From Pseudoprevotella muciniphila (GTDB taxonomy: Bacteria > Bacteroidota > Bacteroidia > Bacteroidales > Bacteroidaceae), in contig NZ_CP033459.1 of the NCBI RefSeq assembly GCF_003265305.2, forward strand, positions 1,674,001-1,738,000: a stretch of 64,000 nucleotides of DNA, written 5' to 3'. Positions within the stretch are counted from its first letter, which is position 1; every line of letters starts with the position of its first letter. Below the pieces are notes generated by a model that did no database searches, was not told the origin of the DNA, and saw only the letters and a list, made by a program, of their open reading frames with translations. Positions 54,361 to 64,000 of the stretch are shown one piece after another. The translations under genes and the position numbers were made by a program.

Positions 54361-57300
54361 ATGAAGAGAATAACGATCCTTATCCTAACCATCATTGTCT
54401 CAACAATTTCGTTGATGGCGCAACCTTCCAATTCCAGTTCTTCTAATCCTGTTTGGTACATGATTAAGTGTGTGAATGGTGGTGGTTTTCTTACTACTCA
54501 AGGTAGTGGAAACATTATCACAACAGCCAAGGGAATAGGCTCCAGTGCCCAATTCTTTCGTTTTGAGGATAATGGAGACAATACTTGCACAATCATTAGC
54601 AAGGACGGGTTGACGCTTTATGCTGAAAGTGTGGCAAGGTCAGGCAAAATATACGCCGCAACCTCTGCCACAGGCAACAACAAATTCAAAATCGTAAAAA
54701 AGACAAATGGGTTTGAAATTCAGCCCGCCACGTCCTCTGCCATAGCCTTCAACCAGTTTGGCGGAACAGCCATCGGCAATCAAATAGGACTCTGGGACAC
54801 TAACGACACGGGCAACCTGATGACTTTCCTTGCAGAAGATGATCCGACTGTCGAAGCCCTTGTTGAAGCAGCAAAGGATGCTGAAGAGCAGAAGGCACAA
54901 ATGGCAGAAGGTGCAGCGAAGGGCTTCCACGTCATACCTTTCCCTAAGAAAGCGATACTTGGAAACAAAATCGACATCGACCAAAATATCATTCTCGCCA
55001 CTATCGAAAAGGCTGCAACCATCCTCACAGGAAAGGTGGACAACATTACCTTCGCAACAGACAACACTATTGCCCCGGAAGGATATAAACTTACTGTAAC
55101 AGAAAGCAATGCCGTTACTATAACGTCGAGTGCTTCGAGAGGAGCATATTATGGCTTGATGACACTCAAGCAAATGGCACTTACAGATGGCTATTTTGCA
55201 TGTAACATAGAAGACGCTCCAAAACTTGAACACCGCGGATTGATGCTCGATGTGGCTCGCCATTTCTTTGATATGGACGAGGTGAAGAAGATTATCGACG
55301 TGATGTCGCTCTACAAACTCAACCGCTTCCATTGGCACCTTACCGATGACCAAGGCTGGCGTGTGGAGATACCTGAATACCCCTTGCTCACCGAAGTGGG
55401 AGCCATCAGAAAGGCCTCGCTTGTCAACAGCATTGGCTATAATGGCTTGTATGACGATACAGAATATGGTCGCGGCTGCTATTACACTCTTGACCAACTG
55501 CGCGAGATAGTGGAATACGCAAAAAACAAGCAAGTGGACATCATGCCAGAAATAGACCTACCGGGACACATGGTTGCTGCCATTGCATCCTATCCTGAAC
55601 TCTCTTGCGACCCTGCGAAGAGTTATGAAGTGCGGGTGGAGGCTGGCATCTCATCTGACCTGCTGGCAGTACACAAAAGTGGTACAATGGATTTCCTCAA
55701 ATGTGTGCTTGGACACATAGCAGACGTATTCCCGTTCAAATATATACACATCGGTGGTGACGAATGCAAAGTAACAAGTAGTTCGTGGCAGACGCTCTAC
55801 AACAATAATGATGTGGAGTTCAGAAGTTTTATGAACAAATATAATCTTTCGTCTGTAAATGATGTGCAGGCATGGCTTGCCGATACGCTCGGAAGATGGA
55901 TTACGCATAATTATGGTAAGGAAATCATTGTGTGGAACGAAGTGGTAAGCCACTGGCGAGATGGCTATCTCAAGCCAGCAGGGGTTATGGCATATAGTGC
56001 GGGCGAAAACTGGGAAAGCAAGGCGGCAGCAAAGGGTATGAAGTCTATTTCAACTCCAACTTTCCCTCTTTATTTTGACATGATGCAGGGCGACACTAAA
56101 TTAGAGGACCCGTATAGCGGTGGCTATGGCAACAATAGTGTGCCAACCGTTTACAACTATTCCATTCTTGGAGCATACGGATCATATCCCGAATCATACT
56201 GTCTTGGCGCACAAGGCAACCTCTGGACTGAAAGTACGAACAAAAACATTGAAGTGGAGCACAACCTCTTTCCAAGAGGCATAGCACTTGCGGAGAATTG
56301 CTGGATGCCAGAAAGTGCCAAACTCTACTCCAATTTCCGTACACGTTTGCAGAGTCATGCACCTATCCTCAAAAGTATGGACGTGAAGTATGCCACACAG
56401 GAAATTGACGAGAAGACAACTTATGCCGACCTCGTAAAAGAATACTATGCCGACTACCATGCTGATGAAATAGGTTTTCCCGATGCCGCTTCTTATGCAC
56501 GGTTGAAGAAAGCCATTGACGCCACTGCTTCTGAGGCAGCAATGAAGAATGTGGCTAATCAGTTCAAGATGAAAGTAACCCTGCCTGCAGAGAAAAAACT
56601 TGTTAAAATCATTTCTGCTGCTACAAAGTGGGACCAAAGATTCCTTGGTTCGTCCGTATATCTCAAAGACAGCAATTCACTACACATTCACTACACAGAA
56701 CAGTTTGAGCCGGAAGAATTGTTCTACATGGACATCGCAGGTTCAAAACGCTACAATTTAATCAATGTGGTGGCAGAGAAGAAAATCGATTTGGCTGACG
56801 GCAAGGCTTCGCTTGTTGACCCCACATCAAGTACAACATTCATTACGCTCTCGAAACCAGGAACAACTACGTCGGGAAGCACCACAGTGGATTATAAACC
56901 AGGTGTGCTACTCATCAGCCAAGGAGACTATGCCTTGTGTACAGACAATACAGGAAATGTCTATTCGGGTACACAAAACTTGACTTATTGTTATCCTACA
57001 ACCTGGTATATCTTCGAAGTAAAGGATTTTAATGCTTACAACCAAGGTCTCATACGCAAGTGCGAACAGTGGATAAGAAAAGGAGCAAATGGTTCGCTCA
57101 CAGCTGCTGCGCTGAATTTCTTAAACCAATACGTTTACACTCCTGCAAAGAATGCAGCCGAAGCAGGAAAGGTGAGTGAGAACACCTATATGAATCTGCT
57201 CGGGCTGTACAGAATGTTTCTTAATAATGCTGATAAGGACACCATGCCCGATATCACAGACGTAAAAGAGTTGGAGATGTTAGACAACTTCGGCAATTCA

Positions 57301-57384
57301 GCACTCTATGACCTTAGCGGTCGTCTTGTCGGCAAGCCCTCTCAAGGCATTTACATTCAGAATGGAAAGAAAGTAATGCTATAA
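54361..57384 (+). CDS. Exported beta-N-acetylhexosaminidase (GH20) with lectin-like N-terminus and sorting tail
   Basis: A 1007-residue secreted glycosidase. After a signal peptide (MKRITILILTIIVSTISLMAQ) a lectin-like region spans about 25-165. The GH20 N-terminal alpha/beta domain is at about 185-290 (FHVIPFPKKA to YGLMTLKQM). The TIM-barrel catalytic domain follows (RGLMLDVARHFFDMDEV, FHWHLTDDQGWRVEI), with the catalytic pair Asp467-Glu468 in HIGGDEC and a substrate tryptophan in GAQGNLWTE. A C-terminal region of unknown fold ends with YDLSGRLV and GIYIQNGKKVML, the tail shared with the two CotH proteins. It should release terminal GlcNAc/GalNAc from host or microbial glycans outside the cell. 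Confidence 0.92.
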   Translation: MKRITILILTIIVSTISLMAQPSNSSSSNPVWYMIKCVNGGGFLTTQGSGNIITTAKGIGSSAQFFRFEDNGDNTCTIISKDGLTLYAESVARSGKIYAATSATGNNKFKIVKKTNGFEIQPATSSAIAFNQFGGTAIGNQIGLWDTNDTGNLMTFLAEDDPTVEALVEAAKDAEEQKAQMAEGAAKGFHVIPFPKKAILGNKIDIDQNIILATIEKAATILTGKVDNITFATDNTIAPEGYKLTVTESNAVTITSSASRGAYYGLMTLKQMALTDGYFACNIEDAPKLEHRGLMLDVARHFFDMDEVKKIIDVMSLYKLNRFHWHLTDDQGWRVEIPEYPLLTEVGAIRKASLVNSIGYNGLYDDTEYGRGCYYTLDQLREIVEYAKNKQVDIMPEIDLPGHMVAAIASYPELSCDPAKSYEVRVEAGISSDLLAVHKSGTMDFLKCVLGHIADVFPFKYIHIGGDECKVTSSSWQTLYNNNDVEFRSFMNKYNLSSVNDVQAWLADTLGRWITHNYGKEIIVWNEVVSHWRDGYLKPAGVMAYSAGENWESKAAAKGMKSISTPTFPLYFDMMQGDTKLEDPYSGGYGNNSVPTVYNYSILGAYGSYPESYCLGAQGNLWTESTNKNIEVEHNLFPRGIALAENCWMPESAKLYSNFRTRLQSHAPILKSMDVKYATQEIDEKTTYADLVKEYYADYHADEIGFPDAASYARLKKAIDATASEAAMKNVANQFKMKVTLPAEKKLVKIISAATKWDQRFLGSSVYLKDSNSLHIHYTEQFEPEELFYMDIAGSKRYNLINVVAEKKIDLADGKASLVDPTSSTTFITLSKPGTTTSGSTTVDYKPGVLLISQGDYALCTDNTGNVYSGTQNLTYCYPTTWYIFEVKDFNAYNQGLIRKCEQWIRKGANGSLTAAALNFLNQYVYTPAKNAAEAGKVSENTYMNLLGLYRMFLNNADKDTMPDITDVKELEMLDNFGNSALYDLSGRLVGKPSQGIYIQNGKKVML

Positions 57385-57423
57385 AAGAAGATCAAAGTAT
57401 AACCATTAAAACAGAAACTCATT

Positions 57424-57948
57424 ATGCTTAACAAAAGAATAGAAGCAGCACTGAACAAACAAATCAATGCAGAACTATGGTCTGCATATCTCTACCTGTC
57501 AATGGCAACCTACTGCCACGCCAAAGGCTATTCTGGCATCGCGTCGTGGTATGAAGTGCAGTTTCGTGAAGAGCAAGATCATGCAAAAATCCTCTTCAAC
57601 TATGTGGTACAGCGTAACGGGCGCGTCGTTCTTGCACCAATCGATGCTGTACCGACTGAGTGGAACGGACTGCTTGACGTGTTCGAAAGCACACTCGCAC
57701 ACGAAGAAAAGGTTACGGAAATGATTAACAATCTTGCCGCGCTTGCTGCTGATGAAAAGGATTTTGCCACACAGAGCATGCTCAAGTGGTTCATCGACGA
57801 ACAAGTGGAAGAGGAAGACAACGCCAACACTATCATCGACAACCTCAAGATGATCAACGACAACGGCTACGGGCTGTATATGCTCGACAAGGAACTCGGC
57901 GCAAGGACATACACACAGGCTTCACCTCTCGCAGATTCCAATCTCTGA
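57424..57948 (+). CDS. ftnA: Non-haem ferritin
   Basis: A 174-residue four-helix ferritin that oxidises and stores iron in the cytoplasm. Ferroxidase-site residues are visible: Glu in NAELWSAYLYL, the EEQDHAK motif (ExxH), and Glu plus Gln positions in DEQVEEEDN. There is no haem-binding methionine pattern of bacterioferritin. It follows the GH20 gene by 39 bp with no visible terminator between, though joint transcription seems unlikely on function. It ends at a strong hairpin. Confidence 0.95.
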   Translation: MLNKRIEAALNKQINAELWSAYLYLSMATYCHAKGYSGIASWYEVQFREEQDHAKILFNYVVQRNGRVVLAPIDAVPTEWNGLLDVFESTLAHEEKVTEMINNLAALAADEKDFATQSMLKWFIDEQVEEEDNANTIIDNLKMINDNGYGLYMLDKELGARTYTQASPLADSNL

Positions 57949-57960
57949 TTAGTTGAAAAA

Positions 57961-58003
57961 AATTCTGAGTACTCTGATTATTCAGGGTACTCAGAATTAT
58001 TTT
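57961..58003. terminator. Bidirectional terminator between ferritin and crcB
   Basis: AATTCTGAGTACTCTGA at 57961-57977 pairs with 57982-57998 with one mismatch. A-rich and T-rich flanks let it serve both convergent genes. Confidence 0.85.
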
Positions 58004-58027
58004 GTAATTCTCGTCTGGACTAAACCA

Positions 58028-58384
58028 TCAGGCAGAGAAGCGTAAACCCAGCCACACAGCCAATACGCCCACCACAATACTTGCACCAACGTATAACGCG
58101 GCAAGAAGGGCATCACCCGCTTTTAGCATACCAAAACTCTCGTTGGTAAACGTGCTGAATGTAGTAAAACCACCACAGAACCCTGTAATCAACAGTAGTT
58201 TTATACCATCAGAAATAACACCCTTTGTGGTCCATCCCACCAACAGACCGATAAGTAGCGAACCGAGGATGTTGACAGCAAAGGTCCCCCACGGAAAGGA
58301 GGTGTGAGAAAAGCACGATATGACATACCTGCATACCGACCCCACAGCACCGCCAAGCGCAACAAGAAGAATGTTTTTTAGCAT
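58028..58384 (-). CDS. crcB: Fluoride channel CrcB/Fluc
   Basis: A 118-residue four-helix membrane protein that exports fluoride as a dual-topology dimer. Key segments are GGAVGSVCRYVIS, FPWGTFAVNILGSLLIG with the pore Asn, and GFCGGFTTFSTFTNE with the phenylalanine box. It lies 27 bp after the SPOR-protein gene and is probably co-transcribed with it. No fluoride riboswitch fits in the gap. Confidence 0.94.
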   Translation of the reverse strand: MLKNILLVALGGAVGSVCRYVISCFSHTSFPWGTFAVNILGSLLIGLLVGWTTKGVISDGIKLLLITGFCGGFTTFSTFTNESFGMLKAGDALLAALYVGASIVVGVLAVWLGLRFSA

Positions 58385-58411
58385 ATAATATATATTCAGA
58401 AAACGGAAAGA

Positions 58412-59095
58412 CTATAGAGTTAAAACCCACGCACCATTGAAACTGTATTTGAGGTTGTCGCATACATTTTGTGCGTCATAATACGAATCTGTGGTATATG
58501 CTATTACGCGGTACCAGCGACCCTTGTTTCTTATGTTAAATGGAACAACCTGTCCGTAATATCCCGTTGAGTTGCTGACTGTTGAAGCAAATCTTTCTGC
58601 CTCTGCAGGATTTTGAAAACTTCCTACTATCACGCTGTATCTATTCAGACGGCTTTGGGCAACGGCATCTTGTGCGTTTTGCTGAGCCATGTATGCTCTG
58701 TTTGCAGATTGCGTTTTGGCCTCTTTTGCTTCGTTTTTGGCTTCTTCGGCTTTTGCATTGGCTTCTTCGGCAAGTTTTTTTGCCTGTTCCACCTCTTGCT
58801 TAGCCTGCTCGGCCTTCAGACGTTCCGTTTCTGCAAGCCTGCGGGTGGATTCGGCTTCTTGGTGCTGAAGGAACAGAAGAACACCTCCAAGTATCAGAAT
58901 AGTCGTTACTAATGCAGCAACAATGCCGTAAAGCCAGGTTTTTGAATTCTTCTTAGGCGTATTCGTAGGTGGTCCGGCATAAGGATTTTCTGCAACAGGG
59001 TTTTCTGTGAATTCTATTGTGCAGCCACAATAAGGGCAAAAAGCAGACTTTTCCGGAACAGGCTGCCCGCAATGTTGACATTGAATTGTTGACAT
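58412..59095 (-). CDS. Zinc-ribbon, single-span, SPOR-domain protein
   Basis: A 227-residue protein with four parts. An N-terminal zinc ribbon holds CQHCGQ and CPYCGC. A linker leads to one transmembrane helix at about 54-76 (WLYGIVAALVTTILILGG). A long alanine/glutamate/lysine-rich coiled coil covers about 80-145. The C-terminal SPOR domain is at about 150-227 (YSVIVGSFQNPAEAERFA, GRWYRVIAY). SPOR domains bind denuded septal peptidoglycan, so the protein may link a cytoplasmic zinc ribbon to the division site; this is inference. It leads a two-gene operon with crcB. Confidence 0.88.
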   Translation of the reverse strand: MSTIQCQHCGQPVPEKSAFCPYCGCTIEFTENPVAENPYAGPPTNTPKKNSKTWLYGIVAALVTTILILGGVLLFLQHQEAESTRRLAETERLKAEQAKQEVEQAKKLAEEANAKAEEAKNEAKEAKTQSANRAYMAQQNAQDAVAQSRLNRYSVIVGSFQNPAEAERFASTVSNSTGYYGQVVPFNIRNKGRWYRVIAYTTDSYYDAQNVCDNLKYSFNGAWVLTL

Positions 59096-59181
59096 GGTTA
59101 TGTAGATTATTTGTTAAGGAAAACGATTTCTCCGCAGGTATAGGCTCTGCCATTATAACGTTCCGACTTCGAAAAGCCGCC

Positions 59182-61800
59182 TTACTTCCCTTTCAGTATC
59201 CGCTTGATTTCGTTCAGTTTGTTGAGTGCCTCAAGCGGGGTGAGGTTGTTCACGTCGAGGTTGAGCAGTTCGTCGCGTATCTGTTTCAGGACAGGGTCGT
59301 CGAGTTGGAAGAAACTGAGTTGTGAGGCGGGTGTGGCATCGGGCGCAAGGGTCTCCACGTTGATACCTCCATTTCCACGGTTGTTTGCCTCCAGTTCTTT
59401 GAGGATTTGTTCTGCGCGGCGTATGATGCTACGGGGCATACCTGCTATTTTTGCCACATGGATACCGAAAGAGTGTTCGGAACCGCCACGCATCAGTTTG
59501 CGAAGGAAGATGACTTGACCATTCTGTTCTCGCACAGTAACGTTGTAGTTCTTGATGCGACAGAAATGCTTTTCCATCTCGTTCAACTCGTGATAATGCG
59601 TGGCAAAGAGTGTGCGGGCATGTGCCTGCGGGTTTTCGTGGAGGTATTCCACTATTGCCCAGGCAATGCTGATGCCGTCGTAGGTGGATGTGCCGCGCCC
59701 CAGTTCATCGAAGAGTACGAGTGAGCGGTCAGTGAGGTTGTTCATGATGTTCGACGCCTCGCTCATCTCGTTCATAAATGTACTCTCGCCTACGGATATA
59801 TTGTCGCTTGCACCCACACGGGTAAAAATCTTATCCACGATGCCTATCCGTGCACTTTCTGCCGGTACATACGAGCCTGCCTGAGCCAATAATGCAATGA
59901 GGGCGGTTTGGCGCAGCAAGGCACTTTTACCTGCCATGTTAGGACCGGTGATGATGACGATTTGCTGCTTTTGGTTGTCGAGGAAGGTGTCGTTAGCCAC
60001 ATATTCTTCGCCAGGCGGCATGAGACGTTCGATGACGGGATGGCGACCGTTGTGGATGTCGAGTTCGCAGGTTTCGTCCACAACGGGGCGCACGTATCGC
60101 TGCTGTTGTGCCACACATGCAAAACCATGCAGACAGTCAAGGGTGGCTATGGCTGCGGCATTGTGCTGCAACTCACCAATGTATTTTGAAGCAAAGAGCA
60201 CCAGTTCGCTGTAGATTTTCGTTTCGAGAGCAAGAATCTTGTCCTCTGCACCAAGGATTTTCTCTTCGTACTCCTTGAGTTCCTGAGTGATGTATCGCTC
60301 GGCGTTCACCAGTGTTTGCTTTCTTACCCATTCCGCTGGCACATTGTTCTTGTAGGTGTTGCGCACTTCAATGTAGTAGCCGAAGGTGGTGCTGTAGCCT
60401 ATTTTGAGCGACGGAATTTGTGTGGTTTCGCTCTCGCGTTGCTGTATCTGCATAAGGTAGTCCTTCGACGAGGTGGAAATCTTCCTCAACTCATCGAGTT
60501 CTTCGTTTACGCCCGCAGCGATGACGTTTCCCTTTGCTACCTGTGCCGGCGGGTCAAGTCGCAGAGCGCGTTGCAGCGCATCGCGCAGGGTGTCGCAGGG
60601 GTCCATGCGTTCACCGAGGGTGCGATGAGGGGTACTATCTGTGTCTTTACATGCCTTTTTGAGTAGCGCCACACTCTCGAGTGTAAAGCGTAGTTGCTGC
60701 AGTTCCCGTGGGTTCACACGCTGGGTGGATATCTTCGAGGCGAGGCGCTCCAAGTCGCCTATCTTGCCGAGTTCTTGCTCGCAAAGGTCGCGGAACGCAG
60801 GGTCTTTGAAGAAGTATTCCACACCATCCTGCCGCCAAGTGATGTCTTTCACCGTACGCAGTGGGAAAAGCAACCAGCGCCGCAGTTGGCGGGCACCCAT
60901 CGGTGTCAGTGTGCGGTCTGTCACGCTGAGTAGCGATGTGCCACCCTCCTGCATCGGAGCAATCAGTTCAAGGTTGCGCGCGGTGAATTGGTCGATGCGC
61001 ACATAGCGCTCTTCCTCTATGCGGCGTATGCTCGTGATGTGCTGAGTATGGGTGTGCTGAGTAAGTTCGAGGTACGACAGGATAGCACCGGCACTCACGA
61101 TGGCTGTCTTCAGATGGTCGATGCCAAAGCCCTTCAGTGTTTTCACCTGGAACTGCTTGAGCAGTTTGTGACGGGCGGTGTCTTCGGTGAAGATCCAGTC
61201 GTCCACCTCATACACATAGTATTTCGAGCCGAAGATGCTCTCGAAACGAGCACGCATGCCGCGAACAACGAGTATTTCTTTCGGAGCAAAGTTCTGGATG
61301 AGTTTCTCAATGAGTTCGGGCAGCCCTTCAGCCACGAGGAATTCGCCTGTGCTGAGGTCGAGCAGTGAAAGCCCAAGAGAACTCTTCCCGAAATTCACGG
61401 CACAGAGGAAGTTGTTCTCGCGGGCATTGAGCACATTGTCGTCCATTGCCACACCGGGCGTAACGAGTTCAGTTATGCCGCGTTTCACGAGTTTCTTTGC
61501 CAACTTCGGGTCTTCCAACTGGTCGCATATTGCCACGCGAAAACCTGCGCGAATCAGGCGGGGCAGGTAGGTGTCGAGGGCATGGTAAGGAAAACCTGCC
61601 ATCTCCATGGCAGCCGAAGTGGCACTCTTGCCATTGCTGCGCTTGGTCAGCGTGATACCCAGCACCTGCGAAGCCGTCACGGCATCCTTGCTGTATGTCT
61701 CATAGAAGTCGCCACAACGAAAAAGCAGCAAAGCATCGGGGTGCTTCGCTTTCAGGTCGAAAAATTGCTTCATCATCGGGGTCAACTCTTCCTTCACCAT
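59182..61800 (-). CDS. mutS: DNA mismatch repair protein MutS
   Basis: An 872-residue mismatch-recognition ATPase. The mismatch-contact motif appears early in [14 protein letters not shown], where the phenylalanine-x-glutamate wedge is FYE. The Walker A site is [14 protein letters not shown], followed by [30 protein letters not shown] and [12 protein letters not shown] (Walker B and signature). ATHYHELNE is the final ATPase motif. The length is normal for MutS1. It has its own promoter. Confidence 0.97.
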   Translation of the reverse strand: MVKEELTPMMKQFFDLKAKHPDALLLFRCGDFYETYSKDAVTASQVLGITLTKRSNGKSATSAAMEMAGFPYHALDTYLPRLIRAGFRVAICDQLEDPKLAKKLVKRGITELVTPGVAMDDNVLNARENNFLCAVNFGKSSLGLSLLDLSTGEFLVAEGLPELIEKLIQNFAPKEILVVRGMRARFESIFGSKYYVYEVDDWIFTEDTARHKLLKQFQVKTLKGFGIDHLKTAIVSAGAILSYLELTQHTHTQHITSIRRIEEERYVRIDQFTARNLELIAPMQEGGTSLLSVTDRTLTPMGARQLRRWLLFPLRTVKDITWRQDGVEYFFKDPAFRDLCEQELGKIGDLERLASKISTQRVNPRELQQLRFTLESVALLKKACKDTDSTPHRTLGERMDPCDTLRDALQRALRLDPPAQVAKGNVIAAGVNEELDELRKISTSSKDYLMQIQQRESETTQIPSLKIGYSTTFGYYIEVRNTYKNNVPAEWVRKQTLVNAERYITQELKEYEEKILGAEDKILALETKIYSELVLFASKYIGELQHNAAAIATLDCLHGFACVAQQQRYVRPVVDETCELDIHNGRHPVIERLMPPGEEYVANDTFLDNQKQQIVIITGPNMAGKSALLRQTALIALLAQAGSYVPAESARIGIVDKIFTRVGASDNISVGESTFMNEMSEASNIMNNLTDRSLVLFDELGRGTSTYDGISIAWAIVEYLHENPQAHARTLFATHYHELNEMEKHFCRIKNYNVTVREQNGQVIFLRKLMRGGSEHSFGIHVAKIAGMPRSIIRRAEQILKELEANNRGNGGINVETLAPDATPASQLSFFQLDDPVLKQIRDELLNLDVNNLTPLEALNKLNEIKRILKGK

Positions 61801-61842
61801 ATCAATTCATTTTATAGAAATAATAATTATTCGCACAAAAAG

Positions 61843-61850
61843 CAAAGATA
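61843..61850 (-). promoter_or_regulatory. Bacteroidetes -7 element for mutS
   Basis: TATCTTTG followed by C on the minus strand, 42 bp upstream of the mutS ATG. Confidence 0.55.
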
Positions 61851-61923
61851 AGCCTTTTTTTGAAGAAGGGCAAGAAGGGGGGCGTTTATTTGAAAATATG
61901 CTATGTCGTAAGTTCATTAAACT

Positions 61924-62892
61924 TTACTTCAATTTAAATCGGAAACTATACAGGCACATGATTGGGTAGAGCCATCCGCGGATGTATTTTACGAGGCTAA
62001 ACCCTTCTGTTTTGAAAAGCCAGTTGCAGTTTTTGGAGTATAAATAACCTAAACGCAACTTACTCCAAAATCCTGATTTAAGATGGAGTTCCATCATGCG
62101 AATGGCTGTATGGCTGATTTCGTTGTCGCAATTCAAGGAACGAAGGAGTTCAAGCCTCGCTTCTACATATATGTCTGAATGAGGTTTTGCTTCATGATAA
62201 TGCTTAATACACCATCGCAGGATGTAGAAAAAATTACCTATACCGGGTAGTGAGCGCGAGAAATCTTTATATGTTTCTGCTTCTTTGTGTCTTCGATGCC
62301 GTACAAGTACCTTGTCCGTGTATATTAGGCTACAATGTGCAGCAGCGATAAAGGCGTATGTGCCGTCGTACATGGCAACTTTACGCACAGATACATCAGG
62401 AGGCAACAGATTTAGTATTTCTCGTTTCATCAAGATGTTGTGTCCGGGAGCCCCTGTAAAAAAGAATTGTCCAAGTTTGTAATTTGGAATTCTTTGGTCG
62501 TTGTGTATAAAAGAGCCGTCATCGGTAAAATACCAAGAGCGCCCGATGCAAAGCATGGCATCTCCTATTTTCTCTATTTGATGTGCTATCTTATCTGACT
62601 CCCAAATGTCATCTTGGTCGCTGATGGCAATGTAGTCGCCGGTGGCTCGGCTGAGTGCCTTGTGAAAATTGGCATTTGCCCCTAGTTTCTCTTCATTCTT
62701 GAAAATTTTAATGATGTCGTTGTCAGAAGCGTATGATTGAAGTATCTCCATCGTCCCGTCGTCCGAAATATCATCCTGAATGATGATTTCATGAATGGGG
62801 TAGGTCTGTGCCAGAATGGAATCAAGTTGTTCTTTGATATATTTTGCTCCATTGTAAGTGCACATCACGATTGATACAGTTCTTTCTTCCAT
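61924..62892 (-). CDS. Family 2 glycosyltransferase
   Basis: A 322-residue GT-A fold enzyme. The start MEERTVSIVMCTYNGAKYIKEQLDS is the usual N-terminus. The nucleotide-sugar site includes IIIQDDISDDGT and the DxD-like ISDQDDIWESDK, which binds the metal. It resembles rhamnosyl- or other transferases of polysaccharide synthesis; donor and acceptor are unknown. ATG 62892 is preferred over an in-frame TTG eight codons upstream. The gene stands alone on the minus strand next to the nucleotidyltransferase at the edge, so this may be the end of a surface-polysaccharide region. Confidence 0.88.
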   Translation of the reverse strand: MEERTVSIVMCTYNGAKYIKEQLDSILAQTYPIHEIIIQDDISDDGTMEILQSYASDNDIIKIFKNEEKLGANANFHKALSRATGDYIAISDQDDIWESDKIAHQIEKIGDAMLCIGRSWYFTDDGSFIHNDQRIPNYKLGQFFFTGAPGHNILMKREILNLLPPDVSVRKVAMYDGTYAFIAAAHCSLIYTDKVLVRHRRHKEAETYKDFSRSLPGIGNFFYILRWCIKHYHEAKPHSDIYVEARLELLRSLNCDNEISHTAIRMMELHLKSGFWSKLRLGYLYSKNCNWLFKTEGFSLVKYIRGWLYPIMCLYSFRFKLK

Positions 62893-62916
62893 GTTTATGT
62901 CATATAAATTAAACAA

Positions 62917-63180
62917 CAGTCGGTCTCGTTTTTATGATAAAAGTGCGGAATCTATGAAAAAACATGAGATTTCGCACCAAAATAAATCATAATTGTGCGA
63001 AAAGAGAATTCAAAGTTTCACTCTGCAAAGTTAAAAAACTTCTTTGAGCAATATGGAAAAAGTGCAAAATATCAACCTGTTATCCGGTTTTGTCAACATT
63101 GCTCCCTCAAATTCTGAAAAACCATACCCCGTCCTGTATGGTTCAAAATTATAGTAATACTGTATTTCAACGATTGTTAT
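62917..63180. other. AT-rich spacer without recognised features
   Basis: Divergent spacer between the glycosyltransferase gene and the edge gene. Apart from the promoter at 63181 I see no gene, RNA or clear hairpin in it. Confidence 0.5.
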
Positions 63181-63188
63181 TATCTTTG
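63181..63188 (+). promoter_or_regulatory. Bacteroidetes -7 element for the nucleotidyltransferase gene
   Basis: TATCTTTG followed by C, 26 bp before the ATG at 63215. Confidence 0.55.
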
Positions 63189-63214
63189 CAAAAGCAACGA
63201 AATTAAATATATAG

Positions 63215-64000
63215 ATGCAAGCAATCATATTAGCCGCAGGCATGGGGCGTCGGCTTGGAGAACTGACGCAAAACAATACGAAGTGTATGATTAGCGTGAA
63301 CAAAGTTACGCTGATAGACCGTATGCTCACGCAATTAAGTCGTTTGGATTTGTCGAGGGTAGTCATCGTCGTTGGTTACAAAGGCGCAGAACTGAAGTCA
63401 TTTATCGGAATGAGATACGACCGACAACTGAAGATAGAATATGTGGAAAACCCTATCTATGATAAAACAAACAATATCTATTCATTGGCTCTTGCTAAAG
63501 AACAACTGCAAGAGGATGATACGTTGCTGATAGAAAGCGATTTGATTGTGGAAGACAGTCTTTTCGACCTTATTCTTAACGATGAACATCCTAACATAGC
63601 GCTTGTAGCAAAGTATCAGACATGGATGGATGGCACTATGGTCTGCATCAACGACGACCTGAATATCGTAAACTTTGTTCCCAAAAAGGCATTTAAGTAC
63701 GATGATACAGACCACTACTACAAGACGGTTAATATATACAAGTTCAGCAAGTCGTTCAGCCGCAATAAGTATGTGCCGTTTCTCGAGGCTTACAGCAAGG
63801 CGTTAGGTAATAATGAATATTATGAACAAGTGCTGCGCGTCATCACGTTCCTTGACAACACAGACCTTAAGGCACTGCCCATAGGCGAAAGGAAATGGTA
63901 TGAAATAGACGATATTCAGGATCTCGACATTGCTGAGACTATTTTTGCATCGAAAGAGCAGATGATGGAACGCTATAACAAACGCTATGGCGGGCATTGG
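63215..64000 (+). CDS. Sugar/choline-type nucleotidyltransferase, 3' end cut by window edge
   Basis: From ATG 63215 the frame stays open for 262 codons to the window end. It begins MQAIILAAGMGRRLGELT, the NTP-binding loop of nucleotidyltransferases, and continues CMISVNKVTLIDRML. It then has NPIYDKTNNIYSLALAK and LLIESDLIVED, as in LicC-like phosphocholine or aminoethylphosphonate cytidylyltransferases. ERKWYEIDDIQDLDIAE closes the domain near residue 235, and the frame continues with MMERYNKRYGGHW. Because it goes past the usual domain end, a fused C-terminal domain, such as an aminotransferase, is likely beyond the window; this is inference. Confidence 0.82.
   Translation, partial: MQAIILAAGMGRRLGELTQNNTKCMISVNKVTLIDRMLTQLSRLDLSRVVIVVGYKGAELKSFIGMRYDRQLKIEYVENPIYDKTNNIYSLALAKEQLQEDDTLLIESDLIVEDSLFDLILNDEHPNIALVAKYQTWMDGTMVCINDDLNIVNFVPKKAFKYDDTDHYYKTVNIYKFSKSFSRNKYVPFLEAYSKALGNNEYYEQVLRVITFLDNTDLKALPIGERKWYEIDDIQDLDIAETIFASKEQMMERYNKRYGGHW

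Overview
The window looks like chromosomal DNA of a Bacteroidales bacterium, most likely Prevotella or a close relative. The -7 promoter element TAnnTTTG recurs just upstream of genes on both strands and there is little sign of Shine-Dalgarno sequences. The run mnmG-apt-uvrC-dtd-mazG-deoC fits that group. Several large exported proteins end in the same GIYIxNGKKV tail, typical of Prevotella-type secreted proteins. No rRNA, tRNA, CRISPR array, phage or insertion sequence was seen.

Layout. 1-3.4 kb: the 3' part of a phosphate butyryltransferase gene (minus), a secreted histidine phosphatase and a Xer recombinase. 3.6-10.8 kb: two large tandem CotH-kinase-family surface proteins, each with a lectin-like N-terminal region. 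11-17.2 kb: mnmG, two parS-like palindromes, then apt, uvrC, dtd, mazG-like and deoC. 17.2-24.5 kb: polyprenyl synthetase, polA, an exported protein, nitroreductase, ribD and prmC. 24.5-29 kb (minus): two short operons, DUF4294-Sel1 repeat and glycerate kinase-nitroreductase-like. 29-33.5 kb: uvrA, then a 450-bp very AT-rich spacer with DnaA-box-like sequences (a candidate oriC), then a TrmH-family methyltransferase. 33.6-39.1 kb: NhaD antiporter, a beta-barrel protein, rhomboid protease and two tandem membrane-anchored endonuclease/exonuclease/phosphatase proteins. 39.4-47.8 kb: a type I restriction-modification locus. 48.2-57.9 kb: gltX, waaA, a MalY/PatB-type aminotransferase, an AlkZ-related protein, an acyltransferase, a GH20 hexosaminidase and ferritin. 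58-62.9 kb (minus): crcB, a zinc-ribbon/SPOR protein, mutS and a family 2 glycosyltransferase. The right edge holds the start of a nucleotidyltransferase gene.

The most interesting system is the type I locus. After hsdR-hsdM-hsdS come a reversed half-hsdS with its own promoter, a tyrosine recombinase, and a second 3'-half hsdS. The same 16-bp sequence occurs four times in alternating orientation (one copy has one mismatch). It marks both the centre and the C-terminal end of HsdS reading frames, so each second-half target-recognition domain is a cassette between inverted sites. Sequential inversions can build several in-frame HsdS proteins, as in a shufflon. Other notable signals are the parS pair, the candidate oriC, a threefold 24-bp repeat of a translation start before the aminotransferase gene, a leader sequence shared by gltX and the DUF4294 operon, and several intergenic inverted or tandem repeats.
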